Source: an uncultured Methanobrevibacter sp. (GTDB taxonomy: Archaea > Methanobacteriota > Methanobacteria > Methanobacteriales > Methanobacteriaceae). From it: a stretch of DNA of 21,212 bases. Below the pieces are notes generated by a model. The model ran no database searches and was not told the DNA's origin. It was given only the letters and a program-made list of their open reading frames with translations. Shown one piece after another: positions 5,407 through 14,368 of the stretch. A program made the translations under genes and the position numbers. Positions within the stretch are counted from its first letter, which is position 1; every line of letters begins with the position of its first letter. Location: contig ONQL01000024.1 of NCBI GenBank assembly GCA_900319985.1, forward strand, positions 1-21,212, written 5' to 3'.

Positions 5407-7908
5407 ATGGTTTTAGAAGAATTATTGGCTCCTGCTGGGTCTTATGACGTATTGGTTATTGCAGTTAACGCAGGTGCTGATGCAGTTTATATTGCCGGAC
5501 AGAATTATGGAGCAAGAGCATATGCCAAAAATTTTTCAATGGAGGAGATTGAAAAAGCCGTTGATTATGCTCATTTAAATGGTGCAAAAGTCCACGTGAC
5601 AGTAAACACATTAATTAACAACTATGAGATTAAAGATGTCTTAAATTATCTATTCAAATTATATCAAATTGGAGTTGATGCAGTTATCGTGCAGGATTTC
5701 GGATTAATCTGGCTTTTGAAAACATTTATTCCGGACTTGGAGGTTCACGCATCAACACAAATGGGATTGAATAATTACTCATCAATAAAATGGGCCAATA
5801 AAAATAATATTAAGCGGGTCGTTCTTCCAAGAGAGGTCAACATCAACCAAATAAAACAAACAACAGAACAGCTTAAAAAAGACAACATAGATATGGACAT
5901 AGAAGCGTTCGGACATGGAGCGCTGTGTTATTGCGTCAGCGGAAAATGCTATATGTCATCATACAACAGCGGCCGAAGTGGAAACAGAGGCGCCTGTGCA
6001 CAACCCTGCAGACGAGAATATCGTTTGAAATACCGAGGATACAATATAGGAAACGGCTATCTCCTATCAACACATGATCTGGCAACCTATAACCACCTGC
6101 AGGAGATTTCTGATGCCGGAGTGAAATCCCTGAAGCTTGAAGGCAGAATGAAATCCGGAGATTACATCGGAACAATAGTAAACAGCTACAGAAACCTCAT
6201 TGACGGCAATGAAGGAAATTACAAAAAAGATTTACACCTTGTTTTCAACAGACAATTCACCAACGGATACATGATGGGAGATAAACCTGGAGAAGTAATG
6301 GGAAGAGGCCATTCAGGTCATGAAGGATTATACATTGGAGACATTGTTGATATTGACGGTACAAAAGTAACAATCGAGATTAAAAACAAAGAAATTCCTG
6401 TTATTCTGGAACCTGGAGATGGAATTGCATTTAAATATAATGGAAAGATTAAAGGAATTTATTTAGAGGACATAGTAAAGCAGGATGAAAAAGAAATCAT
6501 CATTAACACTACCCGCCTCGTCAAAGTGGGAACCGAAGTGTTTATCAGCTATTCCAAATCAACCCACGAATATCTAAAGCAATTCGAAAAGGAAACAATA
6601 AAAAACAATGCCCCTCTTAGCTTATCTTTAACATGGGATGAAAATTTAAATCTATTTACCAAAGTCGAGTACTATCTGGACGATGAGTTAATCAACTTCA
6701 GACACAAAACCCTTGACAAGTTTGAAAAGGCCAAAAACAAGCCTGTAACTGAAGAAGTTATAGAAAAGCAGCTTAAAAAGACCGGAGGCACACCATTTTA
6801 CATTGACAAAATCAGGTTTAACAACATGCCTAATGACCTATTTATTCCAATTCGCGAAATTAATCAAATCAGGCGTGAAATACTTGATACCGCAACAGAA
6901 TTTTTAAGGAATCATTACACTCCAACCAAAAAATCCGTCAAGGCAATCCGTAAAAATTTAACCAAATTCTATGAAGATTACGACAACATTAAAGGCAAAA
7001 ACAAAAGAAAAACTCCCAAACTGTCAATATTCATCGATGACATTGCACAAATCAAGACAGCTTCTGGATTTGACCTGAAGAGAATATACTTTGATGGAAA
7101 TTGCCATTACAACAATCCAAAGGACTATTTCGACAATATAAAAGAAACTTTACTGAAAGGAAGTCTGATGGCATCACCGACAGAATTCGTTTGGGTTTTA
7201 TCTTCATTCACATCCGAAAAAGAAGCCGTCAAATGCAATGAAATTATTAAAGAACTTGAAAACGAAGGAATCATTATTTCAGTAATGGGCGACTTTCCGG
7301 GAATGAGTGAAATATTTGACTGTCCAATCTATGGAAATCATAATTTAAATGTGTGGAATAGCTTCTGTGTGCGTGATATGAATGAAGCTGGATTCGATTC
7401 ATTGATTTTATCTTCCGAACTTTCAGGCGATGAAATAAAAGAGATTGTCAATAAAACTCCAGACCGAAACATTGATCTGGAGATGATTGTCAATGGAAAT
7501 CTTGAAGTTATCGTAAGTAAGGACGACTTCACAAACCTAAATGACGGGAAGGATTTCATCATATCCAATGATGCGGATTATGCTATTTTAGAAGACAAGA
7601 AAAGGAAAAAATTCAAATATAAAATATTCTTTGACTACAAAAAGCAAAGCCACATCATCAACAAGGATTGCTTATGTCTAATTGAAGAGATGAATGAAAT
7701 AAAAACATTCGGATTGGATTCACTGATTTTGGACTGCAGATATTCGAATGAGAAATACACCACCCAAATATTATCAATTTATAATGAAAGTCTTAAAAAT
7801 AAAAATCAGGAAGAACTAACCCGATACAAATACGAAATAATGGACCTGTCACAATCATACATCAACAAAGGCAATTATATTGAAGGAAGATTACACGAGG
7901 ACAAATAA
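5407..7908 (+). CDS. U32 family protein A (Fe-S hydroxylase/peptidase family)
   Basis: Member of the U32 family, named as peptidases but with well-studied members that are Fe-S proteins hydroxylating RNA bases (RlhA, TrhP) or ubiquinone precursors (UbiU/UbiV). The N-terminal TIM-barrel part (about 1-250) has ELLAPAGS (5-12), NAGADAVYIAG, VTVNTLI (64-70), GVDAVIVQD (89-97), HASTQM (114-119) and the signature EAFGHGALC (166-174). Cysteines C174, C181, C197 and C201 (ALCYC, GKC, GAC, QPC) match the conserved set that can hold a 4Fe-4S cluster. At 833 residues it has a long C-terminal extension (about 400-833), as in the larger U32 proteins. AGGGTG precedes the ATG by ten bases. The stop overlaps the ATG of a duplicated partner, so the two are translated together. 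Substrate unknown; proteolysis is not demonstrated by sequence. Confidence 0.85.
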   Translation: MVLEELLAPAGSYDVLVIAVNAGADAVYIAGQNYGARAYAKNFSMEEIEKAVDYAHLNGAKVHVTVNTLINNYEIKDVLNYLFKLYQIGVDAVIVQDFGLIWLLKTFIPDLEVHASTQMGLNNYSSIKWANKNNIKRVVLPREVNINQIKQTTEQLKKDNIDMDIEAFGHGALCYCVSGKCYMSSYNSGRSGNRGACAQPCRREYRLKYRGYNIGNGYLLSTHDLATYNHLQEISDAGVKSLKLEGRMKSGDYIGTIVNSYRNLIDGNEGNYKKDLHLVFNRQFTNGYMMGDKPGEVMGRGHSGHEGLYIGDIVDIDGTKVTIEIKNKEIPVILEPGDGIAFKYNGKIKGIYLEDIVKQDEKEIIINTTRLVKVGTEVFISYSKSTHEYLKQFEKETIKNNAPLSLSLTWDENLNLFTKVEYYLDDELINFRHKTLDKFEKAKNKPVTEEVIEKQLKKTGGTPFYIDKIRFNNMPNDLFIPIREINQIRREILDTATEFLRNHYTPTKKSVKAIRKNLTKFYEDYDNIKGKNKRKTPKLSIFIDDIAQIKTASGFDLKRIYFDGNCHYNNPKDYFDNIKETLLKGSLMASPTEFVWVLSSFTSEKEAVKCNEIIKELENEGIIISVMGDFPGMSEIFDCPIYGNHNLNVWNSFCVRDMNEAGFDSLILSSELSGDEIKEIVNKTPDRNIDLEMIVNGNLEVIVSKDDFTNLNDGKDFIISNDADYAILEDKKRKKFKYKIFFDYKKQSHIINKDCLCLIEEMNEIKTFGLDSLILDCRYSNEKYTTQILSIYNESLKNKNQEELTRYKYEIMDLSQSYINKGNYIEGRLHEDK

Positions 7909-10337
7909 TGAGAATACCTGAATTGCTCGCACCTGTAGGGTCAATGGACCATCTGAAAGTCGCAATCAATGCTGGAGCCAGTTCAGTATATCTTTCCGGC
8001 AAAGACTATGGAGCCAGAAAGTATGCCCAGAACTTTACTTTAGATGAAATCAATGAAGCAGTAAACACAGCTCACCTGCATAACGTTAAAGTTTACGTAA
8101 CCGTCAACACATTAATCAAACAGGATGAGTTGGAAGATGTCATGAATTATTTATCAAAGCTATATGCAATTGGAGTAGATGCCGTTTTGGTTCAGGACTT
8201 GGGACTGGTGGAACTCATTAACAGACATCTGCCAGATTTAAAGATTCATGCATCTACCCAGATGACATGTGAAAACCAGGTTAAACTAGATTATATAGAA
8301 AGTAATGGCATCAAAAGAATCGTCCTTCCACGTGAAATGAGAAAAGATGAAATCAAGGACATTAAAACAAACATGGAACTTGAAATATTTACACACGGTG
8401 CTTTATGCTATTCCTATTCAGGACAATGTCTGATGAGCAGCTTTAAGGGAGGGCGAAGTGGTAATAGAGGAACATGCGCCCAGCCTTGCAGACAAAAGTA
8501 CAAATTTGACGGAATTAAAAAAGAGGATTACTACCTATCCCCCTGTGATTTGAACCTATACAATAAATTAAAAGAGATTTCAGAGCTAAATATTGCATGC
8601 ATTAAGATTGAAGGCAGAATGAGAAACAAAGAATATTTGGCTATCGTGGTAAGCAACTACAGAAAAGCATTGAACAAGCTTAAAAGTGGAAAAGAAATAA
8701 ACAGCGAAGAGATAAACTTAGTTTTCAATAGAGGATTTAGCCAAGGACAATTCAACAATACTTCAAAAAGAAGTTTAAGAGCAGGGCATGTCGGATTGAA
8801 AATAGGAAAAGTCATGGATGCCCACAAAAATCAGATTGCAATAAAAATCGACGATTCCATTAAAAACATTCCTGAAAAGGGAGACGGATTATTGCTTGTT
8901 AAAAATGACAAAGATTATGGATTTGAAATTTCACAAAATCCCATCATTACCACATTGAACCATTTTAGAAAAGGAAAAAACAAACAGATTAAAGATTTGA
9001 CCCGTAAGAATAAAGTTTTGATAGTTAAAAAAGTATGGCAGAATAAAAAAAGCAATTTCAATCTAAACGAATCCGAGGTTTATCTGACAAAGAAAAACAA
9101 TTTAATAAAAAAGGCTCGTGAAATTGAAAACAAAGGAAACAGTTATGTCAAATCCAAATTAATTCTTACATTTTCCATTAAAAATAAATTCCCTCAACTT
9201 AAAGGAAGATTAACCCTTGCAAATAAAAAGGAAATCGAGTGTGAGGTGAGAGGAAATACTCCTTTCGAAAAACCGCTGAAAAAAAGCGTTTCAAGAGAAA
9301 CTATTCAAAAACAATTGTCAAAAGTTGACAATTACCCATATCAAATCACACGAATCAACATAAATTACGATGGAACACTATTCATACCAATAAGTAAAAT
9401 CAATGAATTGAGAAGAGAGTTATTTAAAAAATTAGAACAGGAAGTAGTTAATTCCTCCAAACATAAATCCAAAAAAATTAAGTTAAATTTAAAAGAAAGC
9501 AAAAAATCAGAAATGAAACCCTGCATTTCATTTTATACAAATAATTTAGCCCATTTAAAAGAAATTGATAATCTAAAAAGAGTTTATTTGGAAATTCCCC
9601 CAAAAAATGATGATTTAAATATAATTCACGATGAAAAATACAATTTAAACCATATGATCAGCTTTTTAAAAGAAGCTGTTGAAATCTCAATGACAAAAGA
9701 CTATGAGTTAATATGGAAATGGCCAGATATCGCTCACGACAAATTAATCAAAACGCTCAATAAAGTAAGAGGCATACTAAACAAGATGCATTATAACATT
9801 CCAATAATGAGCAATAATTTTAAAGGAGAATACGGACCATATTCAATGAATATAACCAACACTGAAACGGTAAAAAGTCTTGAAAATTATAAAATTTTAA
9901 CATTATCTCCAGAACTAACTAAAAAGGACTATGAAAACATAATCAGCTGCTGTGAAAGTCCAGACAGATTAGAAATCTTGGTTCAGGGATCTGTTGAATT
10001 AATGAAAACCCGCTATTCTCTTTTATATGGCAAAGAAATAAAAAAGGTAAAAAACAATTCAAAAAATTTCCTAATTGACAGAAACAATAACAGATACCCC
10101 ATTCACAAAAGCATTTCAGGTGAAGAGCTAATCCTGTTCAATTGTGAAGATTTATCATTACTTGAAGAAATTGAACACTTAAAACAAATTGGTTTTTTAA
10201 ATTTCAGTATAGACGGTCGATGGAGAGACAATAAATACCTCAAAATTATTGAAATATATGAAACCGCGCTAAAAGGCCATATTGATAAAAAAGAACTGTT
10301 AAAGTATAATTCAAAAAATACCTTGGGGAATTACTAA
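7908..10337 (+). CDS. U32 family protein B, paralogue of the upstream gene
   Basis: Second U32 protein, 809 residues, whose ATG shares a base with the upstream stop (TAATG). Over the first 100 residues about 60% of positions are identical to protein A: PELLAPVGSMD, NAGASSVY, VTVNTLI, IGVDAVLVQDLGL, HASTQMT. The U32 core reads FTHGALC (161-167). Cysteines C167, C174, C190 and C194 keep the four-cysteine pattern, and GGRSGNRGTCAQPCR matches A closely. The long C-terminal half is lysine/asparagine-rich and much less like A, although NYPYQITRI and LFIPISKINELRREL align with YIDKIRF and LFIPIREINQIRREI. This is tandem duplication and divergence. The obligate overlap suggests a stoichiometric pair, possibly a heterodimer as in UbiU/UbiV; that is inference. 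Confidence 0.85.
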   Translation: MRIPELLAPVGSMDHLKVAINAGASSVYLSGKDYGARKYAQNFTLDEINEAVNTAHLHNVKVYVTVNTLIKQDELEDVMNYLSKLYAIGVDAVLVQDLGLVELINRHLPDLKIHASTQMTCENQVKLDYIESNGIKRIVLPREMRKDEIKDIKTNMELEIFTHGALCYSYSGQCLMSSFKGGRSGNRGTCAQPCRQKYKFDGIKKEDYYLSPCDLNLYNKLKEISELNIACIKIEGRMRNKEYLAIVVSNYRKALNKLKSGKEINSEEINLVFNRGFSQGQFNNTSKRSLRAGHVGLKIGKVMDAHKNQIAIKIDDSIKNIPEKGDGLLLVKNDKDYGFEISQNPIITTLNHFRKGKNKQIKDLTRKNKVLIVKKVWQNKKSNFNLNESEVYLTKKNNLIKKAREIENKGNSYVKSKLILTFSIKNKFPQLKGRLTLANKKEIECEVRGNTPFEKPLKKSVSRETIQKQLSKVDNYPYQITRININYDGTLFIPISKINELRRELFKKLEQEVVNSSKHKSKKIKLNLKESKKSEMKPCISFYTNNLAHLKEIDNLKRVYLEIPPKNDDLNIIHDEKYNLNHMISFLKEAVEISMTKDYELIWKWPDIAHDKLIKTLNKVRGILNKMHYNIPIMSNNFKGEYGPYSMNITNTETVKSLENYKILTLSPELTKKDYENIISCCESPDRLEILVQGSVELMKTRYSLLYGKEIKKVKNNSKNFLIDRNNNRYPIHKSISGEELILFNCEDLSLLEEIEHLKQIGFLNFSIDGRWRDNKYLKIIEIYETALKGHIDKKELLKYNSKNTLGNY

Positions 10338-10374
10338 TATTACTTTTCAAATGCTCTTGGGAATTTAGAATAAT

Positions 10375-10412
10375 ATATAAAAATACATAGTATAATTAAA
10401 AAAGGGTTTGGT
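10375..10412 (+). promoter_or_regulatory. promoter and start region of the MutS-like gene
   Basis: TATATAAAAA (10375-10384) is a good TATA box and predicts a start near 10403. GGGTTTGGT (10404-10412) could act as a weak ribosome site for the ATG at 10417. The TTG at 10408 would also open the frame but sits inside this site, so ATG is preferred. Confidence 0.5.
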
Positions 10413-10416
10413 AAAA

Positions 10417-12342
10417 ATGCAAGGGGAACGAATTACATTGCAAAACATAAAAGGAATTGGAGATAAAATCTCTGAAAAAATATTAAACAGTGTTGGAGGA
10501 GAAGAAGAACTCCAAAAAATTGTCGATAATGTTGATGTTGAAAAAATTTCCAACATTGATGGAATAAGTCAAAGAAAAGCAATAGAAATCATGAATCAAC
10601 TATTGAATAATCCTGAATATGAATTCATAAAAAGTGATAGGGCAATGGAACTTTATGAAGACATAATAAATAAAATTTTATCATATTCAAACACATCCTA
10701 CTCCAAAAATAGAATTTTGCTACTGTCCCCTTCAAAAGACATCGATAAAATAAATTCAAACCTTGATTTTGTAATGTCTGCAAAAGAACATGTCTCAAAA
10801 CTTCCAATTATCAAATTAAGAGGTCTAATGAAAAATTTAAGAGAAGTTGAAGAAGCAAAAGCAGAATATGACCCAAGCAAAGCAATTCTTGTAGAAAATG
10901 AGGAAGACAGTTCATATCTTATGGATTTGGGACTTAATCAATATTACCCAATCATTATTGCAAACGATTCACCATTGCTCAAAGAAGAGATAATGAATTA
11001 TGATTTAGTATTCTACGTTTATTCACAGGGAATTCTTGATTTTGAAGGCATGCCTAATCTGATCATGATAAATATTGAGGAAAATGATTATGAAATCGTT
11101 CCTGAAAAGATAATAAACTTTTTCATACAAAATAAAGAATTATTTTCAAGAGTTCATGAAATACAAAAAATCAGAAATAAGGAAAGTGTTCTGGGAGAAA
11201 TAATCCCAATCATTGATGAATTAAACATCATTGATAAAAGGGAAGTAGATATTGAAAAATTAGTCTATTCTCTTAAAGAGGATATGGATAGTGAGTTGGA
11301 AAAATCAATGAAAACTGTTGACCTTGAAGGAGATGAAATTCTCAACCTATTAAACAATAACTTCCCACCAAAGATTAGTAAAATATTTGATGAAATTATC
11401 AATAAAAGAAAAGAAATTATCCGTGAAGAAACCGGATTAAGTTTTGACCCGTTCCTCAGAACATACCCAATAGAAATTGATGACAATGAAATTCAAAGAG
11501 TAACACTGGAACAATCATCCAAAAAAGAAAATGATATTTTCGACATTAAAAAAAGTGCAGCTATCGAATTGAATTCAATTAAAAACAAAGCAATCAAAGA
11601 AGTTGAAGACACAATCAAATTTGACTATGAGTTCAGTTTAGGCAGTTTTGCATACGAATATGATTTATGCAGGCCTGAATTTGGAGACGAAATAAAATTA
11701 ACCGGAGCACTTCACCTAGAATTAGCACTTAAAAAAGATAAGGATTATGTTCAAAAAATTGACTATCAACTAACACGAGATGAAAACATAGCCCTTTTAA
11801 CAGGTGCTAACAGCGGAGGTAAAACCACACTGCTTGAAACACTGACCCAAATGTCCATTATGGCACAGATAGGACTTCCAGTAAGTGCAGATGTCGCCGA
11901 AATAAAACTTGTTGATGAAATTTACCATTTCTCAAAGAAAAGGTCACTTGATGCAGGTGCTTTCGAATCCTTTTTAAATGTATTTATCCCAATCGTAACA
12001 ACAAAAAGTGAAAAATTAGTATTATTGGATGAACTTGAAGGAATAACAGAACTTGATGCCGCAGTTAAAATTATTTCCACATTCATAGATATGATTAAGG
12101 AATCAAATTCATATGGAATTATTGTAACACATATGGCAAGAGAAATAATGAACTACACAGACATTAGAGTGGATGGTATTGAAGCTAAAGGATTGGACGA
12201 AAACTATAATTTAATTGTTGACAGAACACCAAAAATGAATTTCCTTGCAAAAAGTACTCCCGAGTTAATTTTAAAAAGAATTTATGAAAAATCAGATGAT
12301 GAATTAAAAGTGGTATATGCAAGAATTTTGGAAAAATTCTAA
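10417..12342 (+). CDS. MutS-family ATPase with N-terminal HhH domain
   Basis: A 641-residue protein with the MutS core and ATPase but no mismatch-recognition (Phe-x-Glu) N-terminal domain and no C-terminal Smr nuclease, so it resembles the MutS2-like/archaeal MutS-related group rather than MutS1. Residues 8-62 form two helix-hairpin-helix motifs (IKGIGDKISEKIL and ISNIDGISQRKA), a DNA-binding element. Residues 75-430 are helical core and clamp. The ATPase has Walker A GANSGGKT (463-470), a Q-loop/AGAFESF segment (about 513-519), Walker B LVLLDELEG with D538 and E539, and H572 (IIVTHMARE). The likely role is recognition of branched or recombining DNA; nuclease activity cannot be claimed. ATG at 10417 is preferred over an in-frame TTG at 10408. 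The end overlaps the region upstream of the UbiB-like gene, which probably has its own promoter. Confidence 0.82.
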   Translation: MQGERITLQNIKGIGDKISEKILNSVGGEEELQKIVDNVDVEKISNIDGISQRKAIEIMNQLLNNPEYEFIKSDRAMELYEDIINKILSYSNTSYSKNRILLLSPSKDIDKINSNLDFVMSAKEHVSKLPIIKLRGLMKNLREVEEAKAEYDPSKAILVENEEDSSYLMDLGLNQYYPIIIANDSPLLKEEIMNYDLVFYVYSQGILDFEGMPNLIMINIEENDYEIVPEKIINFFIQNKELFSRVHEIQKIRNKESVLGEIIPIIDELNIIDKREVDIEKLVYSLKEDMDSELEKSMKTVDLEGDEILNLLNNNFPPKISKIFDEIINKRKEIIREETGLSFDPFLRTYPIEIDDNEIQRVTLEQSSKKENDIFDIKKSAAIELNSIKNKAIKEVEDTIKFDYEFSLGSFAYEYDLCRPEFGDEIKLTGALHLELALKKDKDYVQKIDYQLTRDENIALLTGANSGGKTTLLETLTQMSIMAQIGLPVSADVAEIKLVDEIYHFSKKRSLDAGAFESFLNVFIPIVTTKSEKLVLLDELEGITELDAAVKIISTFIDMIKESNSYGIIVTHMAREIMNYTDIRVDGIEAKGLDENYNLIVDRTPKMNFLAKSTPELILKRIYEKSDDELKVVYARILEKF

Positions 12343-12347
12343 AAACA

Positions 12348-12358
12348 TTTATTATACT
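12348..12358 (+). promoter_or_regulatory. TATA box of the UbiB-like gene (leaderless)
   Basis: TTTATTATAC lies just after the MutS-like stop and about 25 bases before the ATG at 12377, the right distance for transcription to start at the ATG. There is no Shine-Dalgarno, so a leaderless mRNA is likely. This argues against the upstream in-frame ATG at 12317, which lies inside the previous gene. Confidence 0.5.
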
Positions 12359-12376
12359 TTAAACAATCTATTATTA

Positions 12377-14029
12377 ATGAAAGTTAAAACTAGTACTAGA
12401 AATGATAATCTGAAGCGCATTAATGAAATATACCGAGTCTTAAAGAAGTACGATTTTGGATATTTAATAGAAGAAAACACTTTTTTGAAGAAATTTCCTT
12501 TTTTAAGAAATCGTAAGGTCGCAGAAGAGCATGAAATTCCTGATAAATCAGCTCCATTAAGAATAAGAAAAGTACTAGAAGAATTAGGTCCCGCATATAT
12601 CAAATTGGGTCAGATGTTAAGTACAAGACCAGACCTTGTAGGAATCGAAATCGCTAAAGAACTTGAAAAGCTTAGAGATGATGCTGCCACCACACCATTT
12701 GATGAAATCCAAGAGGTTATCGAATCAGAACTTGAGCAACCCATGAGCAACATATTCGTTAACGTTGATGAAACTCCAATCGGATCTGCTTCAATAGGGC
12801 AAGTTCATAAAGCCAGATTAAGAAAAACAAATGAAGAAGTTGCAATAAAAGTTCAAAAACCAAATTCAGTTGAACTGATTGAAACAGATATCCAGATAAT
12901 GAAGTTTTTAGCAACAAGAGCTGACAAATACATCACAGCGACAAGGTCATACAATTTGCCGACCATAATTGATGAATTTGAAAGAGCTATTTTTAAAGAG
13001 GTCAATTATCTTGAAGAAGTAATGAATATGCAAAATCTTGCTGAAAACTTTAAAGGAGAAAGCTATATTAAAATACCAAAACCATATCCAGCTTACTGTA
13101 CCTCAAAAGTAATCACAATGGAACTTATTAAAGGAGTCCAAGTTTCAGATTTGATTAACAAAGATTATCCTAAAATCAACAAAAGAAGAATTGCAAATTA
13201 TGGAGTCAAATCATATTTCAAACAGATAATGATTGACGGATTTTTCCATGCCGACCCCCATCCTGGAAATCTGATTGTTACTAAAAACAATAAATTATGT
13301 TATATTGATAACGGAATGATGGGAATATTAAATGAAGATTTTAAAGAAGATTTAGCAGAATTAATTTTACTTTTAATAAGCAAGAACTCAAATAACATCA
13401 TAAAACAGTTAATTTATATGGACATAATCACAAAGGCACAAAATACCGAAGAACTTAAACAGGATATTGATGACATATTGAATCGTTACTACGGTGCCGA
13501 ATTACAGAACATGGACGGATTGCTGGAAGATTTGCTTAATGTAATGGTTAAAAATGACATAACCCTTCCAAGGGAATTCGTAATGATCGGTCGTGGAATT
13601 ACATTAATAGAAGATACCGGTAAAAAGTTAGATCCTAACTTCAATGCTGCAGAGGAGCTTAAGACATTATCCCGGAAAATAATAGTCAACAAATATAAAC
13701 CTGAAAGACTAGCAAAAGTAGGTCTAAACTACCTGTTGCAATTAGAGCACCTGGCTAAAGATTTGCCTGACACCATCAACAGCACCCTTTCCAAACTAGA
13801 GGAAGGAGACATGGAAGTAAAAATAAGACTTGCCGATGTAAATGAACTTGCAAACCAACTATCCGTGGCATTAATATTGGCATCATTAATTCTTGGGTCA
13901 TCCCTAGCATTGTTAACTGATATTGGACCAAGATTATTTGATATTCCAATATTAGGACTAGTAGGATTCGTATTCAGTGCAATACTTGGTGGATTTTTAG
14001 TACTTGAATATATGTTGGAAAGAGATTAA
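12377..14029 (+). CDS. UbiB/ABC1/ADCK-family atypical kinase, membrane-anchored
   Basis: Member of the UbiB (ABC1/ADCK) protein-kinase-like family, which binds ATP and supports isoprenoid-quinone or other lipid metabolism in bacteria and mitochondria. With the ATG at 12377 it has 550 residues. Motifs are KLGQ (76-79) in AYIKLGQMLSTRPD, the modified glycine loop GSASIGQVHKA (136-146), the ATP lysine K158 (VAIKV), a conserved glutamate near 208 (FKEVNYLEE), the catalytic HADPHPGN (291-298) and the metal site DNG (311-313) in place of DFG. Two hydrophobic helices (about residues 495-515 and 520-545) close the protein, as is typical of UbiB. An in-frame ATG at 12317 would overlap the previous gene and add 20 weakly conserved-looking residues. 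Methanobacteriales make no ubiquinone, so the substrate is open; an isoprenoid lipid is a guess. Confidence 0.88.
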   Translation: MKVKTSTRNDNLKRINEIYRVLKKYDFGYLIEENTFLKKFPFLRNRKVAEEHEIPDKSAPLRIRKVLEELGPAYIKLGQMLSTRPDLVGIEIAKELEKLRDDAATTPFDEIQEVIESELEQPMSNIFVNVDETPIGSASIGQVHKARLRKTNEEVAIKVQKPNSVELIETDIQIMKFLATRADKYITATRSYNLPTIIDEFERAIFKEVNYLEEVMNMQNLAENFKGESYIKIPKPYPAYCTSKVITMELIKGVQVSDLINKDYPKINKRRIANYGVKSYFKQIMIDGFFHADPHPGNLIVTKNNKLCYIDNGMMGILNEDFKEDLAELILLLISKNSNNIIKQLIYMDIITKAQNTEELKQDIDDILNRYYGAELQNMDGLLEDLLNVMVKNDITLPREFVMIGRGITLIEDTGKKLDPNFNAAEELKTLSRKIIVNKYKPERLAKVGLNYLLQLEHLAKDLPDTINSTLSKLEEGDMEVKIRLADVNELANQLSVALILASLILGSSLALLTDIGPRLFDIPILGLVGFVFSAILGGFLVLEYMLERD

Positions 14030-14368
14030 TTCGATTTGCAGAAACATTTCTGTTCAAAGATTACATTTCTCTCCATTCTTTTTCATTAATCAATTTTTTT
14101 AGATATCCCATTGAGGATTCGAATACACACTACTCCCGAAACATGTGAAATAAAAAATGATGACGTTCCAATTGCAGGTAAAGCAGCATTATTTAACAAT
14201 CAAAACTAAATATCAAATAGTAAAAAATAAATTGTCAATTTGAAACCGATCCTATGCTCCACTAAAAAAAAAAACAAACACCTAGATAAGAGTGAGTTCC
14301 AATACTTATCAATTTCAATCATTGAAAAAAGATTATGAAAAATTTAAAAATAGGATAATTAAAACAAA
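14030..14368. other. convergent gap with T-tracts
   Basis: Between the UbiB-like gene and the minus-strand membrane protein. T-rich runs at 14079-14083 and 14094-14100 can end the plus-strand transcript. A run of 11 A (14264-14274) gives a U-tract for the minus-strand transcript about 95 bases past its stop. A short palindrome TTTCAATCATTGAAA lies at 14313-14327. One protein-like relict is described separately. No intact gene is seen. Confidence 0.5.
14090..14209 (+). pseudogene. possible gene relict, unidentified
   Basis: A 39-codon open stretch, preceded by a stop (14087-14089) and lacking an ATG, ends at TAA 14207-14209. It reads in part IRIHTTPETCEIKND and VPIAGKAALFNNQN. Pro, Gly, Cys, Thr and Asp content is more protein-like than the flanking AT-rich DNA. 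It may be the C-terminal scrap of a decayed gene; I do not recognise the family and chance is not excluded. Confidence 0.2.

Noticed and set aside
12317..12376. ATG at 12317 as the start of the UbiB-like gene
   Set aside because: It lies inside the preceding gene without a ribosome site, while ATG 12377 has a TATA box at leaderless distance.
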